Below, piece after piece: positions 36,000-49,300 of a stretch of DNA of 64,000 bases (its first letter is position 1; every line of letters starts with the position of its first letter). The stretch spans positions 36,349,160-36,413,159 of the forward strand of contig OZ024911.1 of NCBI GenBank assembly GCA_964017125.1, given 5' to 3'. The position numbers and the translations under genes are program-made. Below the pieces are notes generated by a model that saw only the letters and a program-made list of their open reading frames with translations, did not search any database and was not told the DNA's origin. The stretch comes from Flabesymbios commensalis. Lineage: Eukaryota > Annelida > Polychaeta > Terebellida > Flabelligeridae.

Positions 36000-37435
36000 T
36001 TACATGATGTTTTGTACTAATTTAGCGCATATTTTTTATATATTTGGAAAGGCCGTGGAGACTATTGATACATTTTTTCTGTAATACAAAGAGGAGTAGT
36101 GTCAACTATTTGTGTTATGCTATATCTAATGCATTTCCTTGCAAATTCATGCCGTATTTTAGGGGCTACAGATTTTTGGTTATTTCGTGTAGGATATGAG
36201 TGTATATGGGAGTGCTGTGCGAGAATCATGTTGGTATGAAAGTATTGTTGAGGATTTTTTTATGAATTAGCTTATAATAAAATTGCAGTACATTTAGATT
36301 ATGTAGATCTTCTATTTTTAAAGTCTGTAAGTTTTGGAAAAGGGGATCTGTGTGTGCATCAAATTTGCTCTTGGAAATAACCTATCAGTAGTATAACCCC
36401 AAGCCAATATCCCATAGTTTAAACTGCTAAGAATAAAAGAATTGTACATCAAGAGCAAAGTTTTGGGCGATACATATTTTTTTAGTTTATTTAGAATTCC
36501 GATGTATTTGGATATTTTATTTGCAGTACTATTTATATGGTCTTGCCAGCTGAAATGTTTATCTATGGTTATGTCAAGGTAGTTAAAGTTATTTTACAAA
36601 CTCTATAGCCGTTTCGTCAATCTCTAATTTTGTAGTTGTTACTTGTTTTTGAAGCATGTGAAAAATCATCGCTTTTGTCTTTTTAATGTTAAGTGACAGC
36701 TTGTTGACCTTTAATCATTAACTTATTTTTGAGAGTTCATTGTTAATGTTCACATTTGTATTACATCTAAAAGTGTTGAGAGTGCTCGAAAGTGAGGTGT
36801 CATCTGCATATATTATTGCTGTGAAAATTTTACTTGCTAGTGAGATATCATTTACATAAATAACAAACAGAAGAGGACCAAGTATTGACTCTTGAGGTAC
36901 GCCTGTTTTTATATTGCTTGAATCAGATTTTACATTTTCAAATTCAACATATTGTTTGCGACCAGACAAATGACTTTCTAATAGTTGCAGTGCGGGTCCT
37001 GTTACTATATAATATTCTAATTTATATAACGTAATTTCGTGATCGAGCGTATCAAAAGCCTTGAATAAATCTAGAAAAATATAAGGTGGGGTATTACCTT
37101 CATCTAATTCTTGAGTGATCCTGTCTATCATTTCTACGGCTGCTATTTCAGTGAAGTGTTTTTTTCTAAATCCATATTGGCCTTCAAAATACAATTTGTT
37201 GGTGTGAAAATAATCATGCATTTGATCAAAAATAACCCTTTCAATAACCTTTGAAATAGCTGGTAAAATAACAATTGGTCTATAGTTTTCAAGTTGGGTT
37301 TTGTCATTCTTTTTGTGAATTGGAGCTACCTTTATTTTTTTAGTTTATCTTGGAAAACACCAGTCAATATACACTGATTGGTTATTGAGGTGACTGGCCT
37401 AATTATCTCATGCTTGATTTATTTAAGTAGCTTTA
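36000..37435 (-). mobile_element. LINE fragment: 3' half of reverse transcriptase, CR1/Jockey group
   Basis: On the minus strand, 37221-36718 encodes RT core motifs: QYGFRKKH, FLDLFKAFDTLDHE, TGVPQESILGPLLF and the YADD catalytic motif in TAIIYADDTSLS. Upstream (to 37435) lie KVAPIHKKNDKTQLENYRPI-like residues, and downstream (to about 36300) a thumb-like region with NYGILAW. The frame is damaged by several changes. The right edge is cut exactly by the LTR element; the LINE continues at 45534. The exact 3' end is unclear. Confidence 0.85.
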
Positions 37436-37832
37436 TGGGGGGGGCGGTGGATCGATCCTGTTGCCGACATGAATATGTTGAAGGTTTACGTTCCACCACC
37501 TTCCATTAACTCCTCCGTCGGGACGACGAGATTAAATAATGCTCAATAAATCATTTTTCAGGTATTTCTCACTTTATTGAAGTCTAGACATTCATATAAC
37601 ACACAGTTCCCAAGCGGAGCGCGGCGATCGGTGCCATGCGGCTAGGCCCCTGAGCTCTCGACGGAACGTCTGCCTGCTTCAGTGGCTATGAGTTAACTGG
37701 CTGGGGCGCCTCGCTACAGGTGCGCTCGCATCGTGGTGTGGGCTAGTCAGAACGAGGCTTGGCGGTCCCTAGTCACTCATCAGTGATCGGGGGAAGCCGA
37801 GCAGTTCCGGACGGTGAGAAGCTAACCCCACA
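37436..37832 (-). repeat. 3' LTR of the Gypsy element (left on + strand)
   Basis: TG...CA bounded; starts directly after GCTTTA. On the minus strand a purine-rich tract (CCCGGGGGTAA) precedes it. Confidence 0.9.
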
Positions 37833-38793
37833 TTACCCCCGGGTTAAGTGTAAACGTTTGAACTAAGCCAACTTGTGGTGGTAGCGTTGGTTCGTCGCTC
37901 CGTCTGGGAAACGCACAAAACCAATATACCGTAATCAAACAGTAAAAACAGTCAGTTGTGTAAATACAGTGATGGTGGTTGGTAACATTGCAGGCGCAGC
38001 ATAACGAGTTAATATTTATTAATTATATCTGAGTTCCCATCCTCTTAACACCAGTATTCTAATCCTCTTAACACCAATGTTTTAATCCTCTTAACACCAA
38101 TGTTCCTTTTTTACGAATTATGCTGCTGCACTACGGGTAATGGCCAACCTTTGTCAATCTAATTAATACATTAGTACTTAATAATAAAATTACTTCTATA
38201 AGTAACCTAATTAAGTAACATTTTACATCATTATTTTAATTACACCAGGCCTGGCAAACTTTATACTTACAAATTATGATTGTTACGGCTCGTGCAGCTG
38301 GTCCCGCAGTAGATGTCGTTAGGCGCTACTAAAGCGTGGACCATCTGTACGAAACGTGCTGGAGTGTGGATTTTTCCTCCAACTCTGGTTTGTTTTACGG
38401 TTGCGTCTGGTACAATTTGGTCGCCGTTGGCGATATTCGAAATGTTTTTAACATTCGGTGGTTTAGTCGTTTCGTTTCAATTACGGGTTTTAACCTGTAG
38501 GTGTAAAGGTACACCTGAATACGTTCGCAAACCTCCGCCTCTCCCGTTAGCGCGGGAAACGGCGAGGATTCGCAAATGCGGTGCTACATAAGGGGTGAAT
38601 TGTTTAGGCAAATTTACTCTATTAGCAATATACTGTGAAGTAGCAGCCAAATTCGTACCATGTTGAACCGCCACAGACCGTGTCTGTGTTTTCGCTTTCG
38701 GTTCAGCTCTCTTCTTTTCGGAATTCTGTTTGAGAGCCGGTTCCCTTCGTACTGTCGCAGTATTTTTCGAATTATTTCGTATTATTTTGCGAT

Positions 38794-40035
38794 TTACACT
38801 GTTTTTCTGTACCTATGGCGGGCTCGTTGTCTAAATGCAGGTTTAACTCGATCAAGGGAGACCGTTTCTACCTTGCCTTTAACTAGGATCTTCATGACTC
38901 TGCCCCTCCTCACGATAACTTTATACGGGCCGTCGTAAGGGGCGGTCAAAGGCGGTGCGATTGCGATTCGTCGCAAAAATACATGTGAGCATGTGTCGAT
39001 TTCCTTATATTGGAAAATGTTGTTCTGAGTCGAGTCGCGCGGTGGGCAAAGACGAAGACGCGACATGGCTACACGGAGTTTATCAGAATAGTTCTCTAAG
39101 TCTGTATGTGCGTCAACGTTATATTTATGTGAAAATTCGCCCGGCAGTCTGAGTGTCGTTCCGTAAATGATTTCGGCGGCTGACCTACCCAATAACTCTT
39201 CAGCGGCGGAACGTGCGCCTAGCAATACAGCAGGTGTTATTGTCCATGGAATCGGTGATTTGTGTGCCATAATAGCTGCTTTAAGCTGACGGTGGAAACG
39301 TTCGACCATGGCATTTGATTGGGGGTGGTAGCTCGTTGTGCGGTTTCGTACTATCCCGAACTGGTTACATAAACCATCCTATAATTTTGACTCGAACTGG
39401 GCGCCCCTATCCGTGGTGATAGTGGCGGGAGTCCTAAACCGTGCTATCCATCCGCTAAAGAAGGCATCGGCGCCTGTTTCAGCTCTTATATTCACTAGCG
39501 GTATAGCTTCTGGCCAACGTGTGAAACGATCTACACAAGTCAGTAGATATCTGAAACCATCGGCATACGGCAAGGGTCCGACTATATCTATATGTATGTG
39601 GTCGAATCTCTCTGTGGGTTCGTCGAATTTGCTGAAAACTGGCTTATTATGGCGAGATATTTTAGCGGTCTCGCGACCTTTGCAAGAACGGCACCACTTA
39701 GCAATGTCTATATTCATTCCGTGCCAGACAAGTCTTGTATTAATAAACGGTTTCGTAGCTCTATGCGATGGATGACCTAAGCCGTGTAAGTTCGAGAAAA
39801 CCTGTTTTCGAAATTTTTCTGTAACGTACGGCCGAATGTGTACTGTTGATACATCACATAAAAACAAATTGTTATCAAATGATTTGAGCAATTTAAAATT
39901 CATGGTAGATGACTTTGAATGTCGCAACCGCATGCATTCTGTATCCAAAGCTTGATCTGTACTTAAATCTTTATAATTTATGGTTGATGTATTGTCAATG
40001 AAGGACACGGTCGATCGTGACAAAGCGTCGGCCAC
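38794..40035 (-). other. Integrase region of the Gypsy element
   Basis: A His/His/Cys/Cys zinc-finger region (HGLGHPSH...CRSC), the core with HIDIVGPLP and TDRGAQFE, and a C-terminal region with DRVKPAF are visible in order. Fossil coding sequence of the LTR element. Confidence 0.85.
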
Positions 40036-40134
40036 GAAATTTGTATCTTATATCTGTTGTGAACTCTGCGATAGAAGCCAACTGCCTTGTTTGTCGCAGT
40101 GATGGGCGTTCGGTGACTGATGACATTACGAAAG

Positions 40135-40303
40135 TTAACCCGTTTGTGACGAGCCCCGGAGATCTCCGTGATTTAGGGAGACTATTCAGATACGAGGCCT
40201 GGAGATCTCCGGGTCTGATTGCATGAGATAACTATGACGTCATAAAATAATCTCGTTTTAAAAACAGTGCAGTAGCATAATGATCTCGTGTTCAACGGGT
40301 TAA
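40135..40303. mobile_element. 169-bp piggyBac-like MITE nested in the Gypsy pol
   Basis: TTAA at both ends, CCCGTTTGTGACGAG at the left and CTCGTGTTCAACGGG at the right, with an internal inverted CCGGAGATCTCCG. It interrupts the RNase H part of pol, so it came after the Gypsy insertion. Confidence 0.75.
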
Positions 40304-40426
40304 AGGCTTATGGTCGGTGTTCACGAAAAAATAAAGGACCTTCCAAGTTGTGCCTGAAATGTCTGATGGTGGCGTACACTGCTAAAAGTTCGCGATCGAA
40401 CGCACTGTAACGTGTCTCTGCGGGGG

Positions 40427-41632
40427 TTAAATTTTACTAAAAAATAAAAGTGGCTGCCAGACATTATTAATGTACTGTTGCAAAACGCCACCTACGGCAA
40501 AATCACTGGCATCGCACGTGATATTCATCGGTGCAGTATGGTCTGGATGTACTAAAAGGGTAGCATTAGCAAGTATTTGCTTAGACTCTATAAACGCAGA
40601 ATTTGCACTTTCATTCCACTTCAAATCGAAATTTGACTTAGGTGACAATCTTGTATGACCTTCATTGGCGACCGTGAGCAATCGATTTAACGGTGTCAAC
40701 TTATCCTCACAATTTGGAATAAATCTATGGTAATAGTTTATCATTCCCAAATATCGACGTGAAGCTCTTTGCTTTTCAGGCCTAACAAAATTTACTATTG
40801 CATCAACAGCGCTGGCTAATAGTGGAATGCCTGCTGCACTAACGTGATGCCCTAGAAAACTTAATTCGGTAGTAACGAACTGACATTTCTCTGGTTCTAT
40901 AATTATCCTGTATTCTTCTAAACGGGTAAAAATAATTTTCAAATGTTTCTTATGGGTACGATGATCGGGGCTAGTAACCAACAAATCGTCCAAATATACG
41001 AACACGAAATCTATTCCGGGCGTAACGAGATCTATAAAACACTGGAAAGTTTGCCCGGAATTTTTTAAGCCAAACAGTGTCCTAGTGAAATTGAACAAAC
41101 CGAGAGGTGTTGTAACAGCTGTGTTATGCACGTCGGACCGTTCAACCGGTATCTGGTAGTATGCCAGTACCAAGTCTATTTTTGAAAAAACTTTCGACCC
41201 TACTAAACATTGGGTAAAGTCTTGTATGTGTGGAATCAGATATCGATCTGGTACTGTCTGAGCATTTAAACTGCTATAATCTCTGCACGGTCTTCAGTCT
41301 CCGTTTTTCTTAAGCACCATATGAGGCGCTGACGACCACTCACTGTCGCTGGGTTCGATAACGCCCAACTTTATCATGTCATCGAACTCGCGTTTCGCAG
41401 TGACTAGTTTATCAGGTGCTAAACGTTGTGGGCGCGCGAATACTGTGTGGCCTTTTGTCACTATCTTGTGTGTTATACCGTGTTTAACTGGTTCGCCCTT
41501 CGTTGTAGGACGAGTCAGTTCCGGAAACTGACCTAAAAACGTCGTGTAGTCTTTCTGAACGGTGTCGACTCTATTCAGTGATAACGGTTTAATAGACGAT
41601 AAAGTAGCTGTTATAGCTAAACTGGTTCGCAT
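40427..41632 (-). other. Protease/reverse transcriptase region of the Gypsy element
   Basis: RT motifs FGLKNSGQTFQ, FVYLDDLLV (YLDD catalytic) and LGMINYYHRFIPN in order, followed by CDASDFAVGGVLQQ of RNase H. Fossil coding sequence of the LTR element. Confidence 0.85.
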
Positions 41633-42016
41633 GTCTCTCAGACAACGACTTTTTAAGTCTACCAGTAAGCTGTAATGTATGAGAAAATCAGCTCCTATGA
41701 TTGGTTGTTTGATGTCCGCTACTATGAAAGTCCACGCGTAATCTCGTTTGAGACCAACATCGACAACACGTCTACAGTTACCGTAGGTGTTTATAGTAGT
41801 ATTATTAGCTGCAACTAGGGGCAGACAGGTAGCGTCTGAGGTCTTTGGTAAGACTTTGGTAACACGCTGACCGCTGCACCCATGTCGATTTAATAGTTAC
41901 ACTTGCGACGTATAATAACTTAGAGGGGGATAAGCTGGGAAAGGAAGCTTCCGCAGAGCCATGTCGCGCCTCGGTTATTTCGCCAGATGCAAGAGTCGCT
42001 GCCTTGCTCTGGTTGA

Positions 42017-42991
42017 TTAGTTTAAAGAAAACGCGAAAGGTTCTCTGCACGTGCGTGCTCTGTCACCGAATGTTTGATGATGAAAACAAACTGGTGCATC
42101 GGCTGTGTCGATCGGTTGAGAAACGTTATTTTGCGTCGTTTGCGGCGGCGGTGCGCTAGGACGACTATCCTTTTTGTTATTATTTGATACATCTTGCCTG
42201 GTAACAGCTTGATTATTAGGTATAAAAGGTTTTGCTTGAACATTCGGGACGAACTGTGTCTTGGCGGCACGGTTCTCGTTTGGTTGTGAGTGTCCGTATG
42301 TCTTTTTCTTTGTAGCCTTGGCTGTGGCTGTCTCTAGTTTCTTGAGCCTGCGAGACAGGTCTTCCAACAGTCCAACGAGCTTTTTGCTTTCACTGAAGTT
42401 TATCTCAGCAACCCCCGGCTTAGCTTCATCGACGTCCTTCTCAGCGGCGACAGCACGGTCGGCCAACATGGCCAAACTCTCTAGCAACGCACTCTCTAGT
42501 TGTGTAGCTAAGTGCGCACGTACTGAAGGTGGTATTTGTCGAATGAAGGCTTGGCGGATAACAGCCTTGCCTACTACCGATTTTGTTCCAAAACCAGCTG
42601 TCTTCTGCAACAGACTAAGAAATCTAGCTGGTATGTCGGATCCCAGTTTTTCACCTGAAATCACCTTGTTGTCTCTTTCCGGTGTCGTTAAGCCTCGTCA
42701 TTCGATTAGGATCGCTTTCAAATTTTCATTCTTATGAGTGAGGAGCGGCTGTAATAAAACGTCTCTAACATCGGACGCTACTTCGCCAGAGAGTGCAGCA
42801 CATGTCAATCTGTAACGTTCATCATTGTCTGTTATTTGGTGTAAATCAAATTGTGTTTCCATTTGAATAAACCATAACTCCACATCTGTTGAGTAAAAAA
42901 ATGCTATCTTGAATTTCGGCAGATTAGCTGAACGTCGTTGAGGTAGACGTCTGACCGGCGAAGGGCTTCTTGATGAATCACTCTGTGACAA
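42017..42991 (-). other. Gag region of the Gypsy element
   Basis: The N-terminal part contains LPKFKIAFFYSTDVELWF, of the type FWPDDPELWF found in CsRn1-like gags. The later part has PPSVRAHLA and a basic, Asn/Gln-rich end. Confidence 0.7.
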
Positions 42992-43009
42992 CCCTCTCCT
43001 ACGTCTATT

Positions 43010-45138
43010 GCGTGGGATCCGCAGGAAATCAGCTTTTAATCGGCATATCTCAGCATCCGTGTCTCTAAGTTCTGCTGCATTTCATCACTCATCGGATAGT
43101 ACAAATCTTTGTGACGAGCCCCTTGTCCGTCGAGTGGTGATGACACGAGACCTTCACTGCCGCCTTTCGCGGCCATTTTGTAAAGTTATTTTGTTGAAAT
43201 TAGTTTAAAAAGCAAAACGTCTGAGTTGCTGGCCTATTGGCTACTTTGTGGCTACTTTGCAATCTCGGACGGGTATTGAAATGGTATGCATTTAAAACAT
43301 ACCAACTAGTTTCATCGCCGCACTCCGCGTGGGAAACTGTGTGCTAAGTTGTCTAGCTTGAGAAAAGTCTAGATGTGAGATGATTCTGTTTATGAAGATT
43401 TTCCATTTAGATTCGCAGATAGTAGAGTGCAGGGGTTGCTGAAATGACTGAGAAGTCCTTATGCAGAAATGTATGCGTGGAAAGGTTTATAGTATGTCAT
43501 TAAACATATTAATTGTGGTGATTGTAGATCGTAAAGTATCATGTAAAAAATGCCAGAATAAATGCTAAAATGCTATTCTAAGCTATAGGGTAATAGTAAT
43601 TGATAATTCAACCCGTGCAGAAAAAAAAATAACACAAGTCGAAAAACATACAATGTATCAAAGTAGTCGCCGTAGTTCAACTGTCAAGTCTCAATTTAGA
43701 TTTAATAAAAATAATTAAATCATGCCCATCCTGAGAAAATTTTATTCTCGTAAAAAATAGGCTGAATGCGTGTACAGTTCGTCCTAATTTATAGAATCAC
43801 TTATTGAAATTTGGACTGACAGATGTCTATAAAGACCGCTCAAATAAACTTATTGATGAATATTTCCCACAATGAACATCCCTTTTCTTTTTTAATGTTC
43901 ACCATGAAATTTATCTTATCGACGTCTGAATTGATCACTTGCTTCGATTTGTATCGGTGCTTGTAGGCTAGTGCCCAACGATGTAGACTGTACGCTCGTA
44001 TGATGTGCGGGTTGTATGCATGGCAGTACACTGTCGTGTGGTGTGTGCCTCGGCTACCGTGTGCTGTGCACGAGGTGTGCGTATATTCGGTAAGCGTGCC
44101 GCACCAACTCAAGACTCATTAATATATTTACAGCTCAGGGCTGTCTGGAAAAGTAGACTACTGATTTGTCATTCACAAAATATCACACAATGTGTGACCT
44201 GATATGCAATAATCATTAATACTATTAAAATAAAATCAGTCTCTCTTTCCTGACTGAGAAAGATATTTTTGGAAAAATTTATGCTTGTTTTAATTTTATT
44301 TCTAGACGCTGTGTAGGTCTATATGGCCTTGACGTGTGAGCGCCATTGGCCGTTCGTGTCGCTGATTTAAAATGGCAGCCTAATTTATGCTAATTATGCC
44401 GATCTGAGCTGATGGGGTGACACCGCAATACATGACTGGTGGGCGGGAACACGTGAGGCTATCTCGCAGCCAGTTCAGCTAAATGAGGGTGACAGGCTGC
44501 CAAAATGGCGGCCACTTACCGATTCACATTAAAATAACCCTGCTACCACTGGAATAAAAGTTATGATTACAGTCATAAAATATCGACCTACAGTCCTAAC
44601 AATGATGTTTTTATAGACCAAATAGGACCTTTTATTCACATATATTTCAGGCGAAAAGTTTTAAGTGGATCTAATCCTATTTAAAAGCTGTCTGAGTCGA
44701 GGCATAATTTCGATTCGTAGAAAAATTTTGCGTAATCACTAAAAAATATGGCGGGTATTCTCGTGAATAACATTGAAATCTGTTATAATTTATGAAAGTA
44801 GACTATTCCGTCTAATATGAATTTGTCTACGTCTAGGCTGGATGTCTGCGAAATCCGCCATCTTGAAAATTGTCTAAACCATGTGGGTTTCTGGAAAAAT
44901 CTATCGAATTTTTTCGCTGTTTAACGCGAAAACCTCTGTTCAGATAACCTTTCTAGCTATTATTTTTGACCTACAATCACCACGTACCTTGCAAAAAATT
45001 ATGTTTCATTTTTTTAAAAAATCCCCTATGTAAAAAAAAACTATCCTTTCTGGCTCAAAATCGATGGTATTTTGTTGCTCAGTGAAAGCAATATGCGTGA
45101 ATGAGGCTGCGATTAAGCTCAACGTCAGGTCACCAATA
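43010..45138 (-). other. Leader of the Gypsy element between 5' LTR and gag
   Basis: About 2.1 kb without coding signal. The tRNA primer-binding site TGGTGACCTGACGTTG (minus strand, about 45120-45135) sits three bases inside the LTR and matches most of the 3' end of tRNA-Trp. Confidence 0.6.
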
Positions 45139-45533
45139 TGGGGGGTGGTGGATTGATCGTGTTGCCGACATGAATATGTTGAAGGTTTACGTTCCACCAC
45201 CTTCCATTAACTCCTCCGTCGGGACGACGGGATTAAGTAATGCTCATTAAATCATTCTTCAGGTATTTCTCACTTTATTGAAGTCTAGACATTCATATAA
45301 AACACAGTTCCCAAGCGGAGCGCGGCGATCAGTGCCATGCGGCTAGGCCCTTGAGCTCTCGACGGACAGTCCGCCCGCTTCAGTGGCTACGAGTTAACTG
45401 GCTGGTGCGCCTCGCTACAGGAGCACTCGCATCGTGGTGTGGTCTAGTCAGAACGAGGCTTGGCGGTCCCTAGTCACTCGTCAGTGATCGGGGAAAGCCG
45501 AGCAGTTCCGGACGGTGAGACGCTAACCCCACA
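45139..45533 (-). repeat. 5' LTR of the Gypsy element (right on + strand)
   Basis: Matches 37436-37832 along its full length; ends CCCCACA followed by the GCTTTA duplication. Confidence 0.9.
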
Positions 45534-46309
45534 GCTTTACAGATATTTCATCAGAGCCGCAACTGTTTTTAGGGTGCAATCTGTCTATAATTTTTAGGAT
45601 GTTTTCTTCATTTGTATATGCCAAATTAAATTTATGGGAGGTTGGATTTTTTTAAAAATTCTTGAACGATTTCGAGCTGGGTAGTTTTATTTTAGCGGCT
45701 AGATCTGGGCCGATATTGACAAAATAATTGTTGAATGCATTTGAAATTGCCTTTTGATCAGTTATTTGTTTACCGTCGATGACAAAGTGGTCAGGAAATT
45801 TTGTTTTTTTAGTTTGTTTGTGTAATATTTCATTAATTGTGGACCATTGTCTTTTCATGTCATTCTTTGCATTTTCAAAACACCGATGGTAATATGATGA
45901 TTTTGCTTTATTTATAGAAGTGTTTAATATTTTATTGTACGTACGCACATTTAAGCGAAGATTTAGATATGCTGTCGAATTGTTTGGGGTGTCTTTCAGT
46001 TTGTTGTACATTTTATCTCTGTAAGTAATCGAATTAAGGAGACCTTGCGTAATCCATTTAGATTTTTTATGTTTTTTCTTGTCGAATTTGACTAATTTGG
46101 TTTGCATTGATTTTCCCATTGCATTGGTATAGTTTAAAGTGAGTTTACTGGTCATATCAGAATTGCGAATTTCTGATATTAAATTGTTTATTGTGTCTGG
46201 ACCACGTGTTTTTACTTTTACATATTGGGGATTTTTGTTGGTATATGGAGAAATGTCTAGGCATAGAAAGTAGGGGAAATGGTCAGATATACCACATGGT
46301 ACTATAGTA
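45534..46309 (-). mobile_element. LINE fragment: end of endonuclease and endonuclease-RT linker
   Basis: On the minus strand it reads TIVPCGISDHFPYF (the conserved SDHFP box of APE-type endonucleases), then a Lys/Asn-rich linker with KSKWITQGLLNSI and FVNIGPDLAAKI, to DRLHPKNSCGSDEIS just before the LTR. It continues into the 36000-37435 piece across the Gypsy element and into the 51585 piece across the 5.3-kb element. The first 60 or so residues of the open frame ending at 46473 belong to the inserted element, not the LINE. Confidence 0.85.
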
Positions 46310-49300
46310 CAGCAGCAGAGGGACCAAATTTTCGAGGTACCTAAACCGGCGGTACAACATTTATCCACTTGTCTAGAATTGTTTTCAGGAATCTCTAGAT
46401 ACAGAATCTGGTTGATGACATTGCCGGAAATGGGGGCGGGCTGAGAATTTGACACCTTTGTACACCTACCCAAATTTTAGAGAAAATATTCGCTTAAATA
46501 TGATTTTCGCGTCATTCTCACTCCATCACAATGTTGGGCCAGTTAAATCATATATTGTTGTATTTAGTTTTTCCTATCCATCAGCTCATATATCTGTGGA
46601 GATGAAATAGTAAAAATTTTATAATTTTGCAGTAGCATCCCACCTCGAACAGCTATTCTGGATATTGTAGATATGTCGCAAAATGATTTTTTTTAAATTG
46701 TCAATTTTTTCAATTTTTTTGCATATAGTTTATGACAACAGGTTCGTTTATGCACGAAAGTCTCTATGAGCGGTACCATTCTGTTCAGATACATCCCTTA
46801 AGTCAGAATTAGGTTACCAATGCTTGATTTTTTGAGTATTTGATCATTATGGTCAATTTCAAAATGGCCGCCGTAAAATCCATGATTTCTCCTGAAATGT
46901 ATTATCAATCATGTTTTTTTTAAATTTCACATCACAATCACAGTTTTGGTATCTAATATTACATTTTAATGCTCGCTTAAGTATTTACAAATGCTGTAAT
47001 GTGATATTTACCACCGAATCCAAGATGGCCGCCAGAAAATGGTGAAGAAAATGCTCAAAATTTAACTTTTTTGCAAATAGTTTATGAGCACAGGTTCTAA
47101 TGGTGTACGAACCTCTATGAGCGGTATCATTTCATTGAGAGACACGTACCCATGAACAAAAATCAGGTGATTATTGCTTGATGTGTTGGATAATTTATAA
47201 TTATGGCCTATTTCAAATAGTCGCTGTGAAATGAATTACCAGTAATTCTCGTAAAATGCATTATTGAACATGTTTGTTACACAGTTAGCTCACAGACTCG
47301 ATTTAAGTGTTTAATTTAACTTTTTAATCTTCACCATGTCCAATAAAAGTATAGTAAAAGAAAAAAGTGGAAATTTACTAAGAGATTCAAGATGGCCGCC
47401 GCAACATTGTCAAAATGTCGCACCATTTTACAAATAATTTATGAGCACACGCTCTATTCTATATCTGTATGAAAACCTCCATGGGCGGTATTATTTATTT
47501 CCGAAACGTCCTATGAGTCAAGATCAGGTTATTAATGCTTGATTTGTTAAGTAATTAATAATTATGGCCGATTACAAAATGGCCACCAAGAAATCAATGA
47601 ATACTCCAAAAATGCTTTATTGAATATGTTGTGCATGCATGTAAAATATATCTCACAAACACGGTCTTGGTATTTAATTTTGCATTTTAATTTTCAGTGA
47701 ACCCACTTAAAGTTATGTTAAGTGCTTCAAGATAGAATCTAAGATGGCAGCAGTGAAAATGATAAGAAAATATGTGTTTGTTTAGCTTTGGCCCCGGTGA
47801 CCTAAAGCCTGGTCACATAAGAAAATGAACATTTTTTAGATCCCTTTAATTATTGTTATTGTTAAACATGTACTACGTAATATTCATTATAGAAACACTG
47901 GTTTGGTTTTTACTCCAGAGATCACAGCCACCTTAAAAGTTATCTCAGCTACTACAAGGGTGATCTTGGCCACTAAAAAAATGGTGTCAGCCAGTGACAA
48001 AATTATCTAAGCCACTACAAAGTGATCTTGGCCACTGAAGAAATGATCACAGCCACTTTAAAAGTTATTTAAACCACTACAAAAGTGACCTTGACAACTG
48101 AAGAAGTAATTAGGCCTACAACCACTTTAAAAGTTAACTCAGCCACTACAAAAGTGATCTTGGCCACTAAAGAAGCGATCACACCCACTTTGAAAATGAT
48201 CTAAGCCACTACAAAAATGATCTTGACGACTAAATAAGTGATCACATCCACTCTAAAAGTTATCTCAGCCACTGCAATGGTGATCCTGGCCACTGACAAA
48301 CAAGTGTCAGCCACTAAAAAGGTTATCTAAGCCATTACAAAGTGATCTTGACCACCGAAGAAGAAATTACAACCACTTTAAAAGTTATCTCAGCCACTAC
48401 AACAGTTATCTTAGACACTGCAGAAGTGATCACCTCAACTTAAAAAGTTATCTCAGCCACCACAAAAATGATCTTGGCCTCTAAAGGAGCGATCACACAC
48501 ACTTTGAAAATGATCTAAGCCACTACTAAAGTGATTTTGACGATTAAATCCGCTTTAAAAGTTATCTCAGCCACTACACAAGTTAGCATGACCACTGAAT
48601 AAGTGTATCATAGCTACTTTAAAAGTTACATCAGCCACTACAAAGGTGATTTTGGTCACTACCAAACTGGTGTCAGCCACTAAAAAAGTTATCTAAGCCA
48701 TTACAGAGTGATTTTGGCCACTGAAGAAGTGATCACAGCCATTTGAAATATTATCTATACCGCTAGAAAAGTGATCTTGACCACTCAAGAAGTGATTACA
48801 ACCATTCTAAAAGTTATCTCAGTCATGACAAAAGTGATTTTGACCACCCAAGAAGTGATTACAACCATTTGAAAAGTTATCTCAGCCACTACAAAAGTGA
48901 ACTTGACCACTGAAGAAGTGACCAGAGCGACTTTAAAGTTATTTCAGCCACTACAAAGGTGATCTTGGCCAGTAAAGAAGTGATAACAGCCACCTTGATT
49001 ATTATGGCAACCGATACAAAAGTGATATTAGCCACTAAAGGGATCACAACAACTTTAACAAATATCTAAACCACTACAAACGTGATCTTGACCACCGAAG
49101 AAGTAATTACAACCACTTTAAAAGTTATCTCAGCCACTACAAAAGTGATCTTGTACACTGCAGAAGTGATTACATCACCTTTAAAAGTTATCTCAGTCAC
49201 TACAAAAGTGATCTTGGCCACTAAAGAAGCGATCACACACACTTTGAAAATGATCTAAGACACTACAAAAGTGATCTTGACGACTAAATAAGTGATCACA

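Larger units (their letters stand above)
37436..45533 (-). mobile_element. Ty3/Gypsy LTR retrotransposon, CsRn1-like, broken
   Basis: LTRs of about 397 and 395 bp begin TGGGG and end CCCCACA, and differ at roughly two dozen positions by eye (about 6-7 percent), so the copy is moderately old. A 6-bp target duplication GCTTTA lies at 37430-37435 and 45534-45539, inside a LINE. On the minus strand the order is LTR, primer site, about 2.1 kb leader, gag (42991-42017), protease/RT (41632-40427), RNase H, integrase (40035-38794), LTR, which is the Gypsy order. The gag (DVELWFIQMETQF) and the TGGTGACC primer site complementary to tRNA-Trp resemble the CsRn1 clade. The coding region is broken in several places. 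It carries a TTAA-flanked MITE at 40135-40303. Confidence 0.9.

Noticed and set aside
45652-46473. Single 273-codon protein
   Set aside because: Chimeric: the first part is the inverted arm of the inserted 5.3-kb element, the rest is LINE.
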